A stretch of DNA of 22,826 nt from Roseibacillus sp. (GTDB lineage: Bacteria; Verrucomicrobiota; Verrucomicrobiae; Verrucomicrobiales; Akkermansiaceae): contig PBNG01000033.1 in assembly GCA_002723015.1 (NCBI GenBank), positions 1-22,826 of the forward strand. Direction: 5' to 3'. A model generated the notes under the pieces. That model was not told the origin of the DNA. It searched no databases and worked only from the letters and a program-made list of their open reading frames with translations. Positions 14,940 to 22,155 of the stretch are shown in pieces; position 1 is the first letter of the stretch, and each line of letters starts with the position of its first letter. The position numbers were made by a program, and so were the translations under genes.

Positions 14940-16166
14940 TTATTTCGCTCCGATGCAGAAGAGGTGCTCCGCACCCCGGAGAATCCACTGGCCTCGGGTG
15001 ATGACGGGCGAGGAGTGCATTTCTTCTCCCAGTTCGTTTCTGGCCACCTCGGTATATTTCTCACCAGGCTTGATGACCGTCATAACCCCACTTTCTGAGA
15101 CGAAGCAAACATGCCCCTGCACAGTGACCGCCGAGGCGCCATGTTCGCGGCCGATCCTCCTGTTCCATACCAGCCTTCCCGTCTTCGCCTCCAGGCAACT
15201 CGCCCGACCACTGTCCGAAACCACCACAAAATACTTCCCGATACTGGCGGGGCTGGGCACATAGGACGGATCCTTCCGGGTCCTCCACCTGACATGCGAC
15301 TGGGTCACGTTGCCAGATCCCCGCGGATCAATGGCCAGCATGTGCTTCTGCGGAAACCCGCAAGTCATGAACAATAGGTCTCCGTTGTAGACCAGCGAGG
15401 CCACAAACTGGTCGGTAGGACCATCAATCACCCAGTGTCGCTTCCCTGTATCCGGATCGTAGCTCGCCACGGTCTTATCTCCCGAAAGGACCATCTGGTT
15501 CCGCCCCTCAATAGTCCAGATCACCGGCGTACAGTAGCTCCTGGTCCGGTTGGCTCTCATGGTCTTCCAGATCGGCTTCCCACTCTTCTTTTCCAGCGCC
15601 ACGATGTAGGACTCCCCGTCGTGATCCCCATTGATGATGACCTTGTCCTTCCAGAGAATGGGACTCGAACAGTAGCCATGGACGCTTGAGAACACTCCGG
15701 GTCGCTGCTCCCACTGCTTCTTACCCTCGAAATCGTAAGCAGCCACATGCATCTCTTCTTGATCCAGAAAACTGACAAACACCTGCCTCCCATCAGTAAC
15801 CGGGGTCGATGAAGCCAGACTGTTACGCCGGTGAATGTGCTCACGAGGAGACGTCAGTACCGTCGTGGACCACTTCTTATTACCGGTATCGCGGTCCAGA
15901 CACAGCAGTTCCCGGGTGTTCTCCACGGCGGTCACGACGAAGACATGGTCATGCCAAACCACGGGTGAGGCATGACCCTTCCCGGGTAAGGGCGTCTTCC
16001 AGATGACGTCCTTCTTGATGTTCCACGCCAATGGAACCGCTTCGTCAGGACTCGACCCATCGCCACGTGGACCCCGCCACGACGGCCAGGTTTCCTCCGC
16101 ACTGACCGGAAGACTCAGTCCAAGGGACGCAGTAAGGAGAACAAGGAAGGCGGAGATGAACTTCAT
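14940..16166 (-). CDS. Secreted PQQ-like beta-propeller repeat protein (copy 3, divergent)
   Basis: A 408-residue protein with a signal peptide (MKFISAFLVLLTASLGLSLPVSA). The mature part opens TWPSWRGPRGDGSSP. Blades are marked by RDTGNKKWS, FEGKKQWEQ, KSGKPIWK, DTGKRHWV and KTGRLVWNR, and the protein ends LRGAEHLFCIG. It shares the opening and the closing R-G-x3-L-x-C-[ILF] pattern with the two other propeller proteins in the window, but its middle differs, so it belongs to another subgroup. An AGGA lies upstream of the ATG at fair spacing. It is 86 bases downstream of the ATPase gene of the WXG100 operon on the same strand. Read-through from that operon is possible, but no functional link is evident. 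Confidence 0.85.
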   Translation of the reverse strand: MKFISAFLVLLTASLGLSLPVSAEETWPSWRGPRGDGSSPDEAVPLAWNIKKDVIWKTPLPGKGHASPVVWHDHVFVVTAVENTRELLCLDRDTGNKKWSTTVLTSPREHIHRRNSLASSTPVTDGRQVFVSFLDQEEMHVAAYDFEGKKQWEQRPGVFSSVHGYCSSPILWKDKVIINGDHDGESYIVALEKKSGKPIWKTMRANRTRSYCTPVIWTIEGRNQMVLSGDKTVASYDPDTGKRHWVIDGPTDQFVASLVYNGDLLFMTCGFPQKHMLAIDPRGSGNVTQSHVRWRTRKDPSYVPSPASIGKYFVVVSDSGRASCLEAKTGRLVWNRRIGREHGASAVTVQGHVCFVSESGVMTVIKPGEKYTEVARNELGEEMHSSPVITRGQWILRGAEHLFCIGAK

Positions 16167-16252
16167 GACGGCATCCTAGCCCCTCACCTACTCCCTTGAT
16201 CAAGCATTCCCCGTCCCGGGTTGAAGAAAGAGCCTCATCCGGGCTGAAACAC

Positions 16253-19200
16253 TCAATCAATCAACCTTCTCAGGGCTTGACCGGCTTCTTCAACCCACTC
16301 ATTACCGGGAAGAGCGTAAGGTCGGAAAGTTTCCAGATAGCCCTCATGCTCGTTGTAGAAGAGGGCCCGGTGTAGCCCCAGGTTACTTGCCGCCGGGCTG
16401 TCCACGAGGGCAGCAGAGTCATTCTGACTCATCTGAAAGATCACCCGCATCTCAAATTCGCTAAGAGATTTCCGGCTGAGGAAGCGGTTGACATTATTGT
16501 AGGTGTCCACGGTTGCGACCACATGCAGACCGTAGCTCGTTCCCTCGGTGACGATCTCGTTGAGTTGCGCTCCCGGTCCCGGGCCCCCTGCGTCGCTATC
16601 AAATGAGAAATCAAAATCGTCCTCGTACTTGAGCTTCTTGAACCTCTGCAAGCCATGAATCAGGAGATAAACTGGAGGATCGTTGGCTGCTGCCTCCTCA
16701 TCAGAGGCCCGGCGCTTCAGTACTTCTCCCAATTCACCCATCACCCGGGGCAGCTCACTGTTCCTGACAAGCTCCACTTCATGCGGAACCGCCTCCACCA
16801 CTTTCTGAAGAAACGCGCCCTCCGAGGACCCGGGAGCGGTCCCATCGCAAACGACAAAGCGGATTCCACCCCTTAACGACTGCGCCGAGAGGCACACCAG
16901 CGATACTGCAAGCATCGCCAGTGCAGCCTCTTCACGCTGACCGATCACGATGAGATTGCTGCCACTCTGGCGATGAAACCTTGCTTCCGTGGGACCCTTG
17001 ATAGAGTTCGGGGAACCCAGCCAGCATCGCTTCGCCTCTGCAGGAACAGCCACCTGGGCATTAAGGAGACCTTGAAGCAGGATGTTCTCGCTCACATCGG
17101 CGGGAGAATTACCCTCAAATACAATCGGAACCACACAGTCGTAGGACTTCTGCTCGGCAATCCTGCTTACCTGCTGAAGAGCCTCGTCTCTCTCCTCATC
17201 CGGAAGCCAGACAACCTGAAACGGACTGTTGGCCTCCACGGCCCCCGCGCTGTCATTGTAGATTCCTTCTCCGGGCCGGGTCAGCATTCGCGGGGCGGGG
17301 TTGGAGTCATCCATGATGAGATAGGCATCGGTCTCGTTACATTGTAGAGCCACCCGGATGACCATCTGTCCCATGGTCGTCCGAGCCATACTGTAGGCTC
17401 CACCCAGAGTCTGCGAACCAAGCAGCACGTGAATCCCAAAGGCCCTTCCCTGCCTAACGATCCGGTCCAGGAGAACCGAAGCGTCCTGCGCGATCCGATC
17501 ATCTTCAACAAATAGTTCCTGGAACTCATCAATCATCAAAAGGGAACGTGGCACCGGCTCCTCGCCACCCGCCTTCTTGTAGCCGGCTATATCCTGCACG
17601 CCCATCTCGCGAAACATGTCTCCCCTCCTTTTCAGCTCATCGTCCACTCGTTTGAGCACACTCAGGCCGAACTCTCGGTCGCTCTCAATAGCCACTACGC
17701 GTGCGTGAGGCAGCCGCGCAGAAGCATAACACTTGAACTCCACACCTTTCTTAAAGTCCACAAGATAGAATTCCACCTGATCCGGGCTGCACCAGAGGGA
17801 CAGGTTTGAGATGATTACATGAAAAAGCGTGGACTTTCCCGATCCGGTCTTTCCTGCAAACAGGGCATGCTGACGCGTTCCCTTTCCAATAGCCAGATAT
17901 TGCAGCTTGGTCGCCCCTGTCCGGCCAATCGGAACCCTGAGCTCGTTCGTGGTTTCGCTGCTCCAGAACTCTCCCTCCTGCGGCATGACATGTCCGAAAG
18001 GCACCTCCACTCGGTTGGCATCAACGCTGCTGGCTCCGATCCTCTGGATAAACTCGATGGCCATCCCCGGTTCAGGAGCAGGATCAAAATCCATGGACAC
18101 CTCGACTCCTTTGAAGGTCGAGATCAGGAACCGCCCTCCATAACTTCGAATGCGGATACTGTTTTCGCGAAGGACTTCCGGCATCAATTCAGCTGGTCCT
18201 CCGATCTGCTGATGGTCCCAGTGCATCAGGGTGTAGATGCCGCATCGTGATCCACTCATCGCGATACTCTGCAGGCGTTTGGCGGCGGTCTCGCTGAAAC
18301 TCGCAGGAAAGTCCGCTATCACAAGAAAGTGATACTTCTCCGCGATATTGCCAGCCTCCTCGTTGTATTCCGTAATGGTCTCATACTCATTACGGAGGTA
18401 CATCTGGATTACTTTTTCAATGTGCTCATTGAGCTCTCCAAGCTTCTCCTCGATCTGTCCCCGCTGCGTCCAAATTCTCCCGTTGATCACGCTGTCTTCA
18501 AAATCTGCAAGATGCATGATCCCAGCAAAGTTTTCCCCCAGTCCAACCGGGTCTATGATGGTGAAGCTGAGCTTGCCCGGTGGAGTTGTGGCCAAAAGCC
18601 TAAGGATAATATTGTTAAGAGACCCAATCGCAGCCTCGCGGCCTGCTGTATCGCCATCAGTCTCGAAGAGAATCGATCCATCATGAGGGAGTTGCAACGC
18701 CATCGGAACGTCAATCGCCCGGGCGTCCGGCAGCGCGAGTTCTGACTCTTCCGCCATCCGATCTCCCTCGACTGACACCTTTCCGAAGCACGCCACGTCA
18801 TGCAACTGGGTGGAGGGTTGCCAGCGTTCAAGATAATCCTCGTCCCAGGGAGGCGTCAGGGGTGAAAGCACTCGCTCCAATTCGTCTCTGTCCCGATAGA
18901 TAGATTGCACAAGAGCGGACCATTCCTCTTCTAGAGATGCCCGCTCCCTCGCATGGGCTGACTCGGCTTCCCTGACGGTTTGCTCGTATTGCTCCTGCAG
19001 GGCGGCGATTCCCTCGGCTGACTCCTTCCGGAGGGCCGCCATCTCATTCTCGTGAACCGCATCAATCGGCCCTACAACGATGGCACGCATACGGTCGTTT
19101 TGCTCTTTTGCCCGACGATACTTCTCCTCAATTTTTCTGGCACCTTCCTCGCGCAACTGACTGGCCGCCTTGTCAGCCTCGTCCCATCGATTTCCCTCCG

Positions 19201-20143
19201 AATTCTCTTCCGATATGAGTTGCTCCTTCTCCTCCGTGAACCGTATGGCAATCCGTTCAGCGCAGGCCCTGGAGGCGCGCCTTGTCTTCTCCAACTGCTC
19301 CGCGACCGCATCCGCTGAGAGCTCGGCCTGCCCACCAGTGCAAAACTGAAGCAGTGCAATCAAAAGCGTAGTCCCGGCCGCAACTCCAGCAGCGACCGCC
19401 GTATTACCAATTCCCTCCATCAGAAGACCCGAGAGGTAGAGAGCTGTTCCGCCACCCAGCACCAGGATCACCCACCAGGGAAAGAAACTCAGGACGCGGG
19501 CAAGCGCATGTTTCCTGAACCGGTTCAGGCTCTGCTCTCCCTCCTCAATTCCGGCTCGCACTCTCTCAAGAAAATCAGGAGTCTGTCCCGAATTTTCGGT
19601 CTCTCCGACCTCCAGGGAGGCTCCATACGCCGGCCTCATCTTTTTCTGGAACCGGGGATATCCGCGCATCGCTGCCCTGCATTTTTTCTCCAGTTTCCTG
19701 AGGTTCTGTTCGCACTGTCCTAACTCCATCCGAAGACCCTCATACATTTCAGTCAGCCGCTCGAGAGACCGTTGCCGATTCACCTTGTTGGTGACGGCAG
19801 TTACCTGAAGATCAGAAGCGGTTTTTCCCCTTAAAGCCTCAGCCTTCCCGGACAACTGCCGCCTGCTCGCGGGCAGGGCTCTCTCAATCCATTCCAACCT
19901 CGCAGCATGCCGTTTTTCTGCATGCTTCTTCGCCTCAGTCAGATCCGCGTCCATGCTGGAAAGAGACGCCTCCAGCGATTCCTTTTCCTGCTCCAAGCCC
20001 CTTTCAAGAACGCGCTTGGCAGCAAAAGTCCTCTTCCGCATCTCCTTGGCGGCCTGACCATCCCTCTCAGAGAAATCCCTGATTGCCCCGGCCAACCCGT
20101 TAGCGAGCTCCAGGCCCTTCGTCACACCGAGCCTACTCCTCAC
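16253..20143 (-). CDS. Membrane FtsK/SpoIIIE-type ATPase, EssC/EccC-like, of a WXG100 locus
   Basis: A 1296-residue protein. The GTG start is supported by AAGGAG (20154-20149) five bases upstream, and it overlaps the preceding gene by 11 bases. Order of parts: long N-terminal coiled coil (1-205, for example ERGLEQEKESLEASLSS), two membrane helices (about 222-244 and 246-268, beginning WWVILVLGGG), a second coiled coil (270-425), a middle domain (about 450-720) resembling an inactive nucleotide-binding fold, then an active FtsK domain with Walker A GKTGSGKS (764-771) and Walker B LLMIDEF (Asp872, Glu873). A C-terminal ATPase-like domain is degenerate: GQREEA at 1068-1073 where a P-loop would be, and YLLIHGLQ (His1163) where Walker B would be. 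Multi-domain chains with one active and further degenerate modules are typical of T7SS EccC/EssC motors. The N-terminal coiled coils and lack of an FHA domain are unlike the Firmicutes version. Predicted role: motor for export of the WXG100 proteins encoded upstream. Confidence 0.87.
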   Translation of the reverse strand: MRSRLGVTKGLELANGLAGAIRDFSERDGQAAKEMRKRTFAAKRVLERGLEQEKESLEASLSSMDADLTEAKKHAEKRHAARLEWIERALPASRRQLSGKAEALRGKTASDLQVTAVTNKVNRQRSLERLTEMYEGLRMELGQCEQNLRKLEKKCRAAMRGYPRFQKKMRPAYGASLEVGETENSGQTPDFLERVRAGIEEGEQSLNRFRKHALARVLSFFPWWVILVLGGGTALYLSGLLMEGIGNTAVAAGVAAGTTLLIALLQFCTGGQAELSADAVAEQLEKTRRASRACAERIAIRFTEEKEQLISEENSEGNRWDEADKAASQLREEGARKIEEKYRRAKEQNDRMRAIVVGPIDAVHENEMAALRKESAEGIAALQEQYEQTVREAESAHARERASLEEEWSALVQSIYRDRDELERVLSPLTPPWDEDYLERWQPSTQLHDVACFGKVSVEGDRMAEESELALPDARAIDVPMALQLPHDGSILFETDGDTAGREAAIGSLNNIILRLLATTPPGKLSFTIIDPVGLGENFAGIMHLADFEDSVINGRIWTQRGQIEEKLGELNEHIEKVIQMYLRNEYETITEYNEEAGNIAEKYHFLVIADFPASFSETAAKRLQSIAMSGSRCGIYTLMHWDHQQIGGPAELMPEVLRENSIRIRSYGGRFLISTFKGVEVSMDFDPAPEPGMAIEFIQRIGASSVDANRVEVPFGHVMPQEGEFWSSETTNELRVPIGRTGATKLQYLAIGKGTRQHALFAGKTGSGKSTLFHVIISNLSLWCSPDQVEFYLVDFKKGVEFKCYASARLPHARVVAIESDREFGLSVLKRVDDELKRRGDMFREMGVQDIAGYKKAGGEEPVPRSLLMIDEFQELFVEDDRIAQDASVLLDRIVRQGRAFGIHVLLGSQTLGGAYSMARTTMGQMVIRVALQCNETDAYLIMDDSNPAPRMLTRPGEGIYNDSAGAVEANSPFQVVWLPDEERDEALQQVSRIAEQKSYDCVVPIVFEGNSPADVSENILLQGLLNAQVAVPAEAKRCWLGSPNSIKGPTEARFHRQSGSNLIVIGQREEAALAMLAVSLVCLSAQSLRGGIRFVVCDGTAPGSSEGAFLQKVVEAVPHEVELVRNSELPRVMGELGEVLKRRASDEEAAANDPPVYLLIHGLQRFKKLKYEDDFDFSFDSDAGGPGPGAQLNEIVTEGTSYGLHVVATVDTYNNVNRFLSRKSLSEFEMRVIFQMSQNDSAALVDSPAASNLGLHRALFYNEHEGYLETFRPYALPGNEWVEEAGQALRRLID

Positions 20144-20348
20144 AGTCTCTCCTTGCTCTGGTTAGAATTCTATCGATTTCCTCGATCACCCTGATTGCAG
20201 CAGAAACATCATCAGGAAGCGTTTCAATAAAGTCCTTTTCGAATTCTCGTTGCCTCGCATCCTGCCAATGGCTTTTAACCCGATCCCAGCTCTGCATGAA
20301 GACCTTGGTTGACTTGGTAAGCTTGACTGCGCTCGCCCTTGCACTCAT
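20133..20348 (-). CDS. Small WXG100-like protein (71 residues)
   Basis: Real gene despite its size: a near-perfect Shine-Dalgarno (GGAGGTGA) stands just before the ATG, the start overlaps the preceding stop as ATGA, and the end overlaps the ATPase start. The protein is helical and charged. It has no assigned family that I recognise. Residues 28-44 (W-Q-D-x5-F-x3-F-x2-T-L, from HWQDARQREFEKDFIETL) repeat the signature of the WXG100 protein at the head of this operon (TWKDQENQKFAEEFVGTM): W, D, both F and T line up without gaps. I therefore read it as a short second WXG100-like subunit, perhaps a partner in a heterodimer. Unlike the classical family, it has only about 27 residues before the Trp. 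Function is inferred. Confidence 0.72.
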   Translation of the reverse strand: MSARASAVKLTKSTKVFMQSWDRVKSHWQDARQREFEKDFIETLPDDVSAAIRVIEEIDRILTRARRDCEE

Positions 20349-20911
20349 CCCTCACCTCCCTTCTCCTCGGAAACACCGCTTCCCACCTCATCTTCCTCTC
20401 CCGGAGTTCCGGAGGTCTCGAACCCTGCTCCACCTTCCGAGGCAATGCGGGTGTAGTCATCCAGCGTTCGCTCAGCCTGTGCGAGAGAGGAAGCAGCCCT
20501 GGGGAGATCATGGGTTGCGAAATGCTGTATACCATCCAGTTTCTTCAGAAGTGGTTCCACCAGACTGTCGTAGTTACGAATCCACTTCTGCAGCTCCTTG
20601 ACCCGCTCCTCACTTTCCCTGACCATCCGGCGCAGACGCGTGACCGCCATCTGCCTGGCAGCGCTGTGACTCGTCATCGCGCTGAGACGGGAGGTAAACA
20701 GCTCTGCCTCGGCCTGCTCCAACTGCTTACGCAAGCGCTTGAGTCGCCCACCCCAATAGGCCTTCTGATCGACCTGAAGCCATGTCCGGGTACGGCGGAC
20801 CTCGTCCCGCACTCCGTCGAGGGCGTTCCCCACCGACCCGGTATACAGGACAAGGCTGGCGCGAAATGCGGTGAGAGCGTCAACTGATGTGACCTTGGCC
20901 TGACGATCCAT
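20345..20911 (-). CDS. Helical/coiled-coil protein of the WXG100 operon
   Basis: A 188-residue protein, almost entirely helical and rich in Arg, Lys, Glu and Leu. A first helical part (about 8-50) and a long coiled coil (about 54-130, RLKRLRKQLEQAEAEL, RRMVRESEERVKELQKWI) are separated by YWGG (52-55). A third helical segment (132-165) leads into a flexible Gly/Glu-rich tail (EGGAGFETSG to the end). There is no signal peptide or membrane segment. It is not in a family I can name, although proteins of this look sit beside WXG100 and FtsK genes in planctomycete genomes as far as I recall. It could be an export substrate, a chaperone or an adaptor that joins the WXG100 proteins to the ATPase. 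Its stop overlaps the next start by four bases. Its own ATG lacks a Shine-Dalgarno and lies 23 bases after the WXG100 gene. Confidence 0.75.
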   Translation of the reverse strand: MDRQAKVTSVDALTAFRASLVLYTGSVGNALDGVRDEVRRTRTWLQVDQKAYWGGRLKRLRKQLEQAEAELFTSRLSAMTSHSAARQMAVTRLRRMVRESEERVKELQKWIRNYDSLVEPLLKKLDGIQHFATHDLPRAASSLAQAERTLDDYTRIASEGGAGFETSGTPGEEDEVGSGVSEEKGGEG

Positions 20912-20934
20912 GCAATTGCGGGGTGGTGGAACGG

Positions 20935-21207
20935 CTACCTCTGGTCGAGATATTCCTCAATCCTCTGGGCCTTACGCAGAAGGAAAGGCGTGTGTTTCTC
21001 GGAAATCTCAATAAATTTCCTCAATGCCTTCATGGTTCCGACAAATTCCTCGGCGAATTTCTGGTTTTCTTGATCTTTCCAAGTGTCCCCCAGGCTTGTG
21101 AACCGCGATTGCAGGGAGGACGACTTCACTTGGAGCTCATCATTAAATCGCTTGAGTTCCTTGGCGAACCGCCGGACCTCGTCCGGATCCATTATTGCCT
21201 GAGCCAT
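20935..21207 (-). CDS. WXG100 family type VII secretion-like protein
   Basis: A 90-residue protein from ATG 21207, chosen because it gives the canonical WXG100 length; an upstream ATG at 21252 would add 15 residues. Two helices (about 8-37 and 46-88) flank the turn LGDTWKDQ, in which W43-K44-D45 replaces the classical W-x-G, as in many PVC members. The second helix has F51, F55 and the ending FLLRKAQRIEEYLDQR. There is no signal peptide. WXG100 proteins are small four-helix-bundle-forming dimers exported by, and often required for, T7SS motors of the EccC/EssC type. It is the first gene of an operon with two further helical proteins and an FtsK-type ATPase. A clear Y-x-x-x-D/E export motif is not visible at the C-terminus. 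Confidence 0.82.
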   Translation of the reverse strand: MAQAIMDPDEVRRFAKELKRFNDELQVKSSSLQSRFTSLGDTWKDQENQKFAEEFVGTMKALRKFIEISEKHTPFLLRKAQRIEEYLDQR

Positions 21208-21441
21208 TTCTTTTAATCGAGGGGGTTCGAAAATGATTCTGGTCCTGACCATCCTGAGCGCAAGGACAGATCCAGCCGAATCGATCTAAAATCTCGAGGC
21301 CCAAGACGGGGCACCTTTCCTTGAAGCCTTCCATTGATCACACCACAATGTGGTCGCTCCCGTTATTTTCCCTTGAGAAGAGTATTCCGTCCTTTGCATC
21401 TTTGACTTTCGCGATTCCGCCCCCTAGAGCTCAAAATCCTG
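21208..21441. promoter_or_regulatory. Divergent control region between the WXG100 operon and the lyase/dehydrogenase operon
   Basis: A 234-base region that must carry both promoters. It contains a perfect palindrome, ACCACA-A-TGTGGT, at 21342-21354, a good candidate operator. TTGAGA (21373) and TTGACT (21402) resemble -35 boxes on the plus strand, but neither has a convincing -10 partner. No gene is seen in it. Confidence 0.4.
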
Positions 21442-22131
21442 ATGCATAAACCCACCGTTCAGATATCCCTCGACCTGGTAGACCTCGACGAAGCCACGGA
21501 GACCGCAGCGATGGCTCTGAGGTGCGGCGTGGACTGGCTCGAGGCTGGCACGCCGCTCCTGCTTGCACACGGGCTGCATTCCGTCCGTGCGCTCCGCGAA
21601 AATTTCCCGGATGTCCCCATCGTAGCCGATCTGAAAACAATGGACGGCGGCTACCTTGAAGCCGAGTTGATGGCCAAGGCCGGGGCCACTCATGTGGTCG
21701 TCATGGCTCGCGCGCACGAGGAAACCGTCAAATGTGTGGTTCAGTGTGGAAAGGACTACGGCGTGGGAGTGATGGGAGACAACCTCGGCTGCCCGGACAT
21801 GGTCGAGGGAGCGCGCCAACTTGAAGACCTCGGCTGTGACTACATCGTGCATCACACTGGTTATGATGAGCGCCGTGGCATTGCCGCTGCCGGCAACCGA
21901 ATGCCCAGCCCGCTCGATCAATTAAAAGAGGTTGTCGACGCTGTATCTATTCCCGTTCAGGCGGTAGGCGGATTATCCATCGAACAGGCTGTTGCCTGCC
22001 CCTCGTATGGTGCCCCCCTCGTTGTTCTCGGAGCTCCCCTCACCATCGATGCCGATTCCTTTCAGACAGCATCCGGAGACGTGGAGGAGTCTCTGACGAT
22101 GATCTGTCAGCAGGTTCATGGCATATCCTGA
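21442..22131 (+). CDS. OMPDC-family lyase: hexulose-6-phosphate synthase / 3-keto-L-gulonate-6-phosphate decarboxylase-like
   Basis: A 229-residue cytoplasmic TIM-barrel protein. Motifs of the HPS/KGPDC branch of the orotidine-monophosphate decarboxylase suprafamily are clear: ISLDL with Asp11, WLEAGTPLLLAHG with Glu34, the catalytic ADLKTMDGG with Asp63, Lys65 and Asp68 (D-x-K-x-x-D), AGATHVVVMA, VHHTGYDERRG, and the phosphate-binding AVGGLS and VVLGAPL. Such enzymes either condense formaldehyde with ribulose 5-phosphate or decarboxylate 3-keto-gulonate 6-phosphate. Sequence alone does not settle which. The segment VGVMGDNLG replaces the usual strand-5 D-L-I or similar, so a variant substrate is possible. 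The gene is followed after 24 bases by a short-chain dehydrogenase, which suggests a sugar-acid or polyol pathway rather than formaldehyde fixation. Confidence 0.82.
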   Translation: MHKPTVQISLDLVDLDEATETAAMALRCGVDWLEAGTPLLLAHGLHSVRALRENFPDVPIVADLKTMDGGYLEAELMAKAGATHVVVMARAHEETVKCVVQCGKDYGVGVMGDNLGCPDMVEGARQLEDLGCDYIVHHTGYDERRGIAAAGNRMPSPLDQLKEVVDAVSIPVQAVGGLSIEQAVACPSYGAPLVVLGAPLTIDADSFQTASGDVEESLTMICQQVHGIS

Positions 22132-22155
22132 CTCCCCCCATCCCACCACTTCACC

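Noticed and set aside
3737..16166. True PQQ-dependent dehydrogenases
   Set aside because: The three propeller proteins are about 410-430 residues, shorter than quinoprotein dehydrogenases, and lack recognisable catalytic and cofactor-stacking motifs.
16167..16252. Intrinsic terminator after the ATPase gene
   Set aside because: On the minus strand only a 4-bp stem (AGCC/GGCT) with a weak CTTTCTT tail is present; too short to call.
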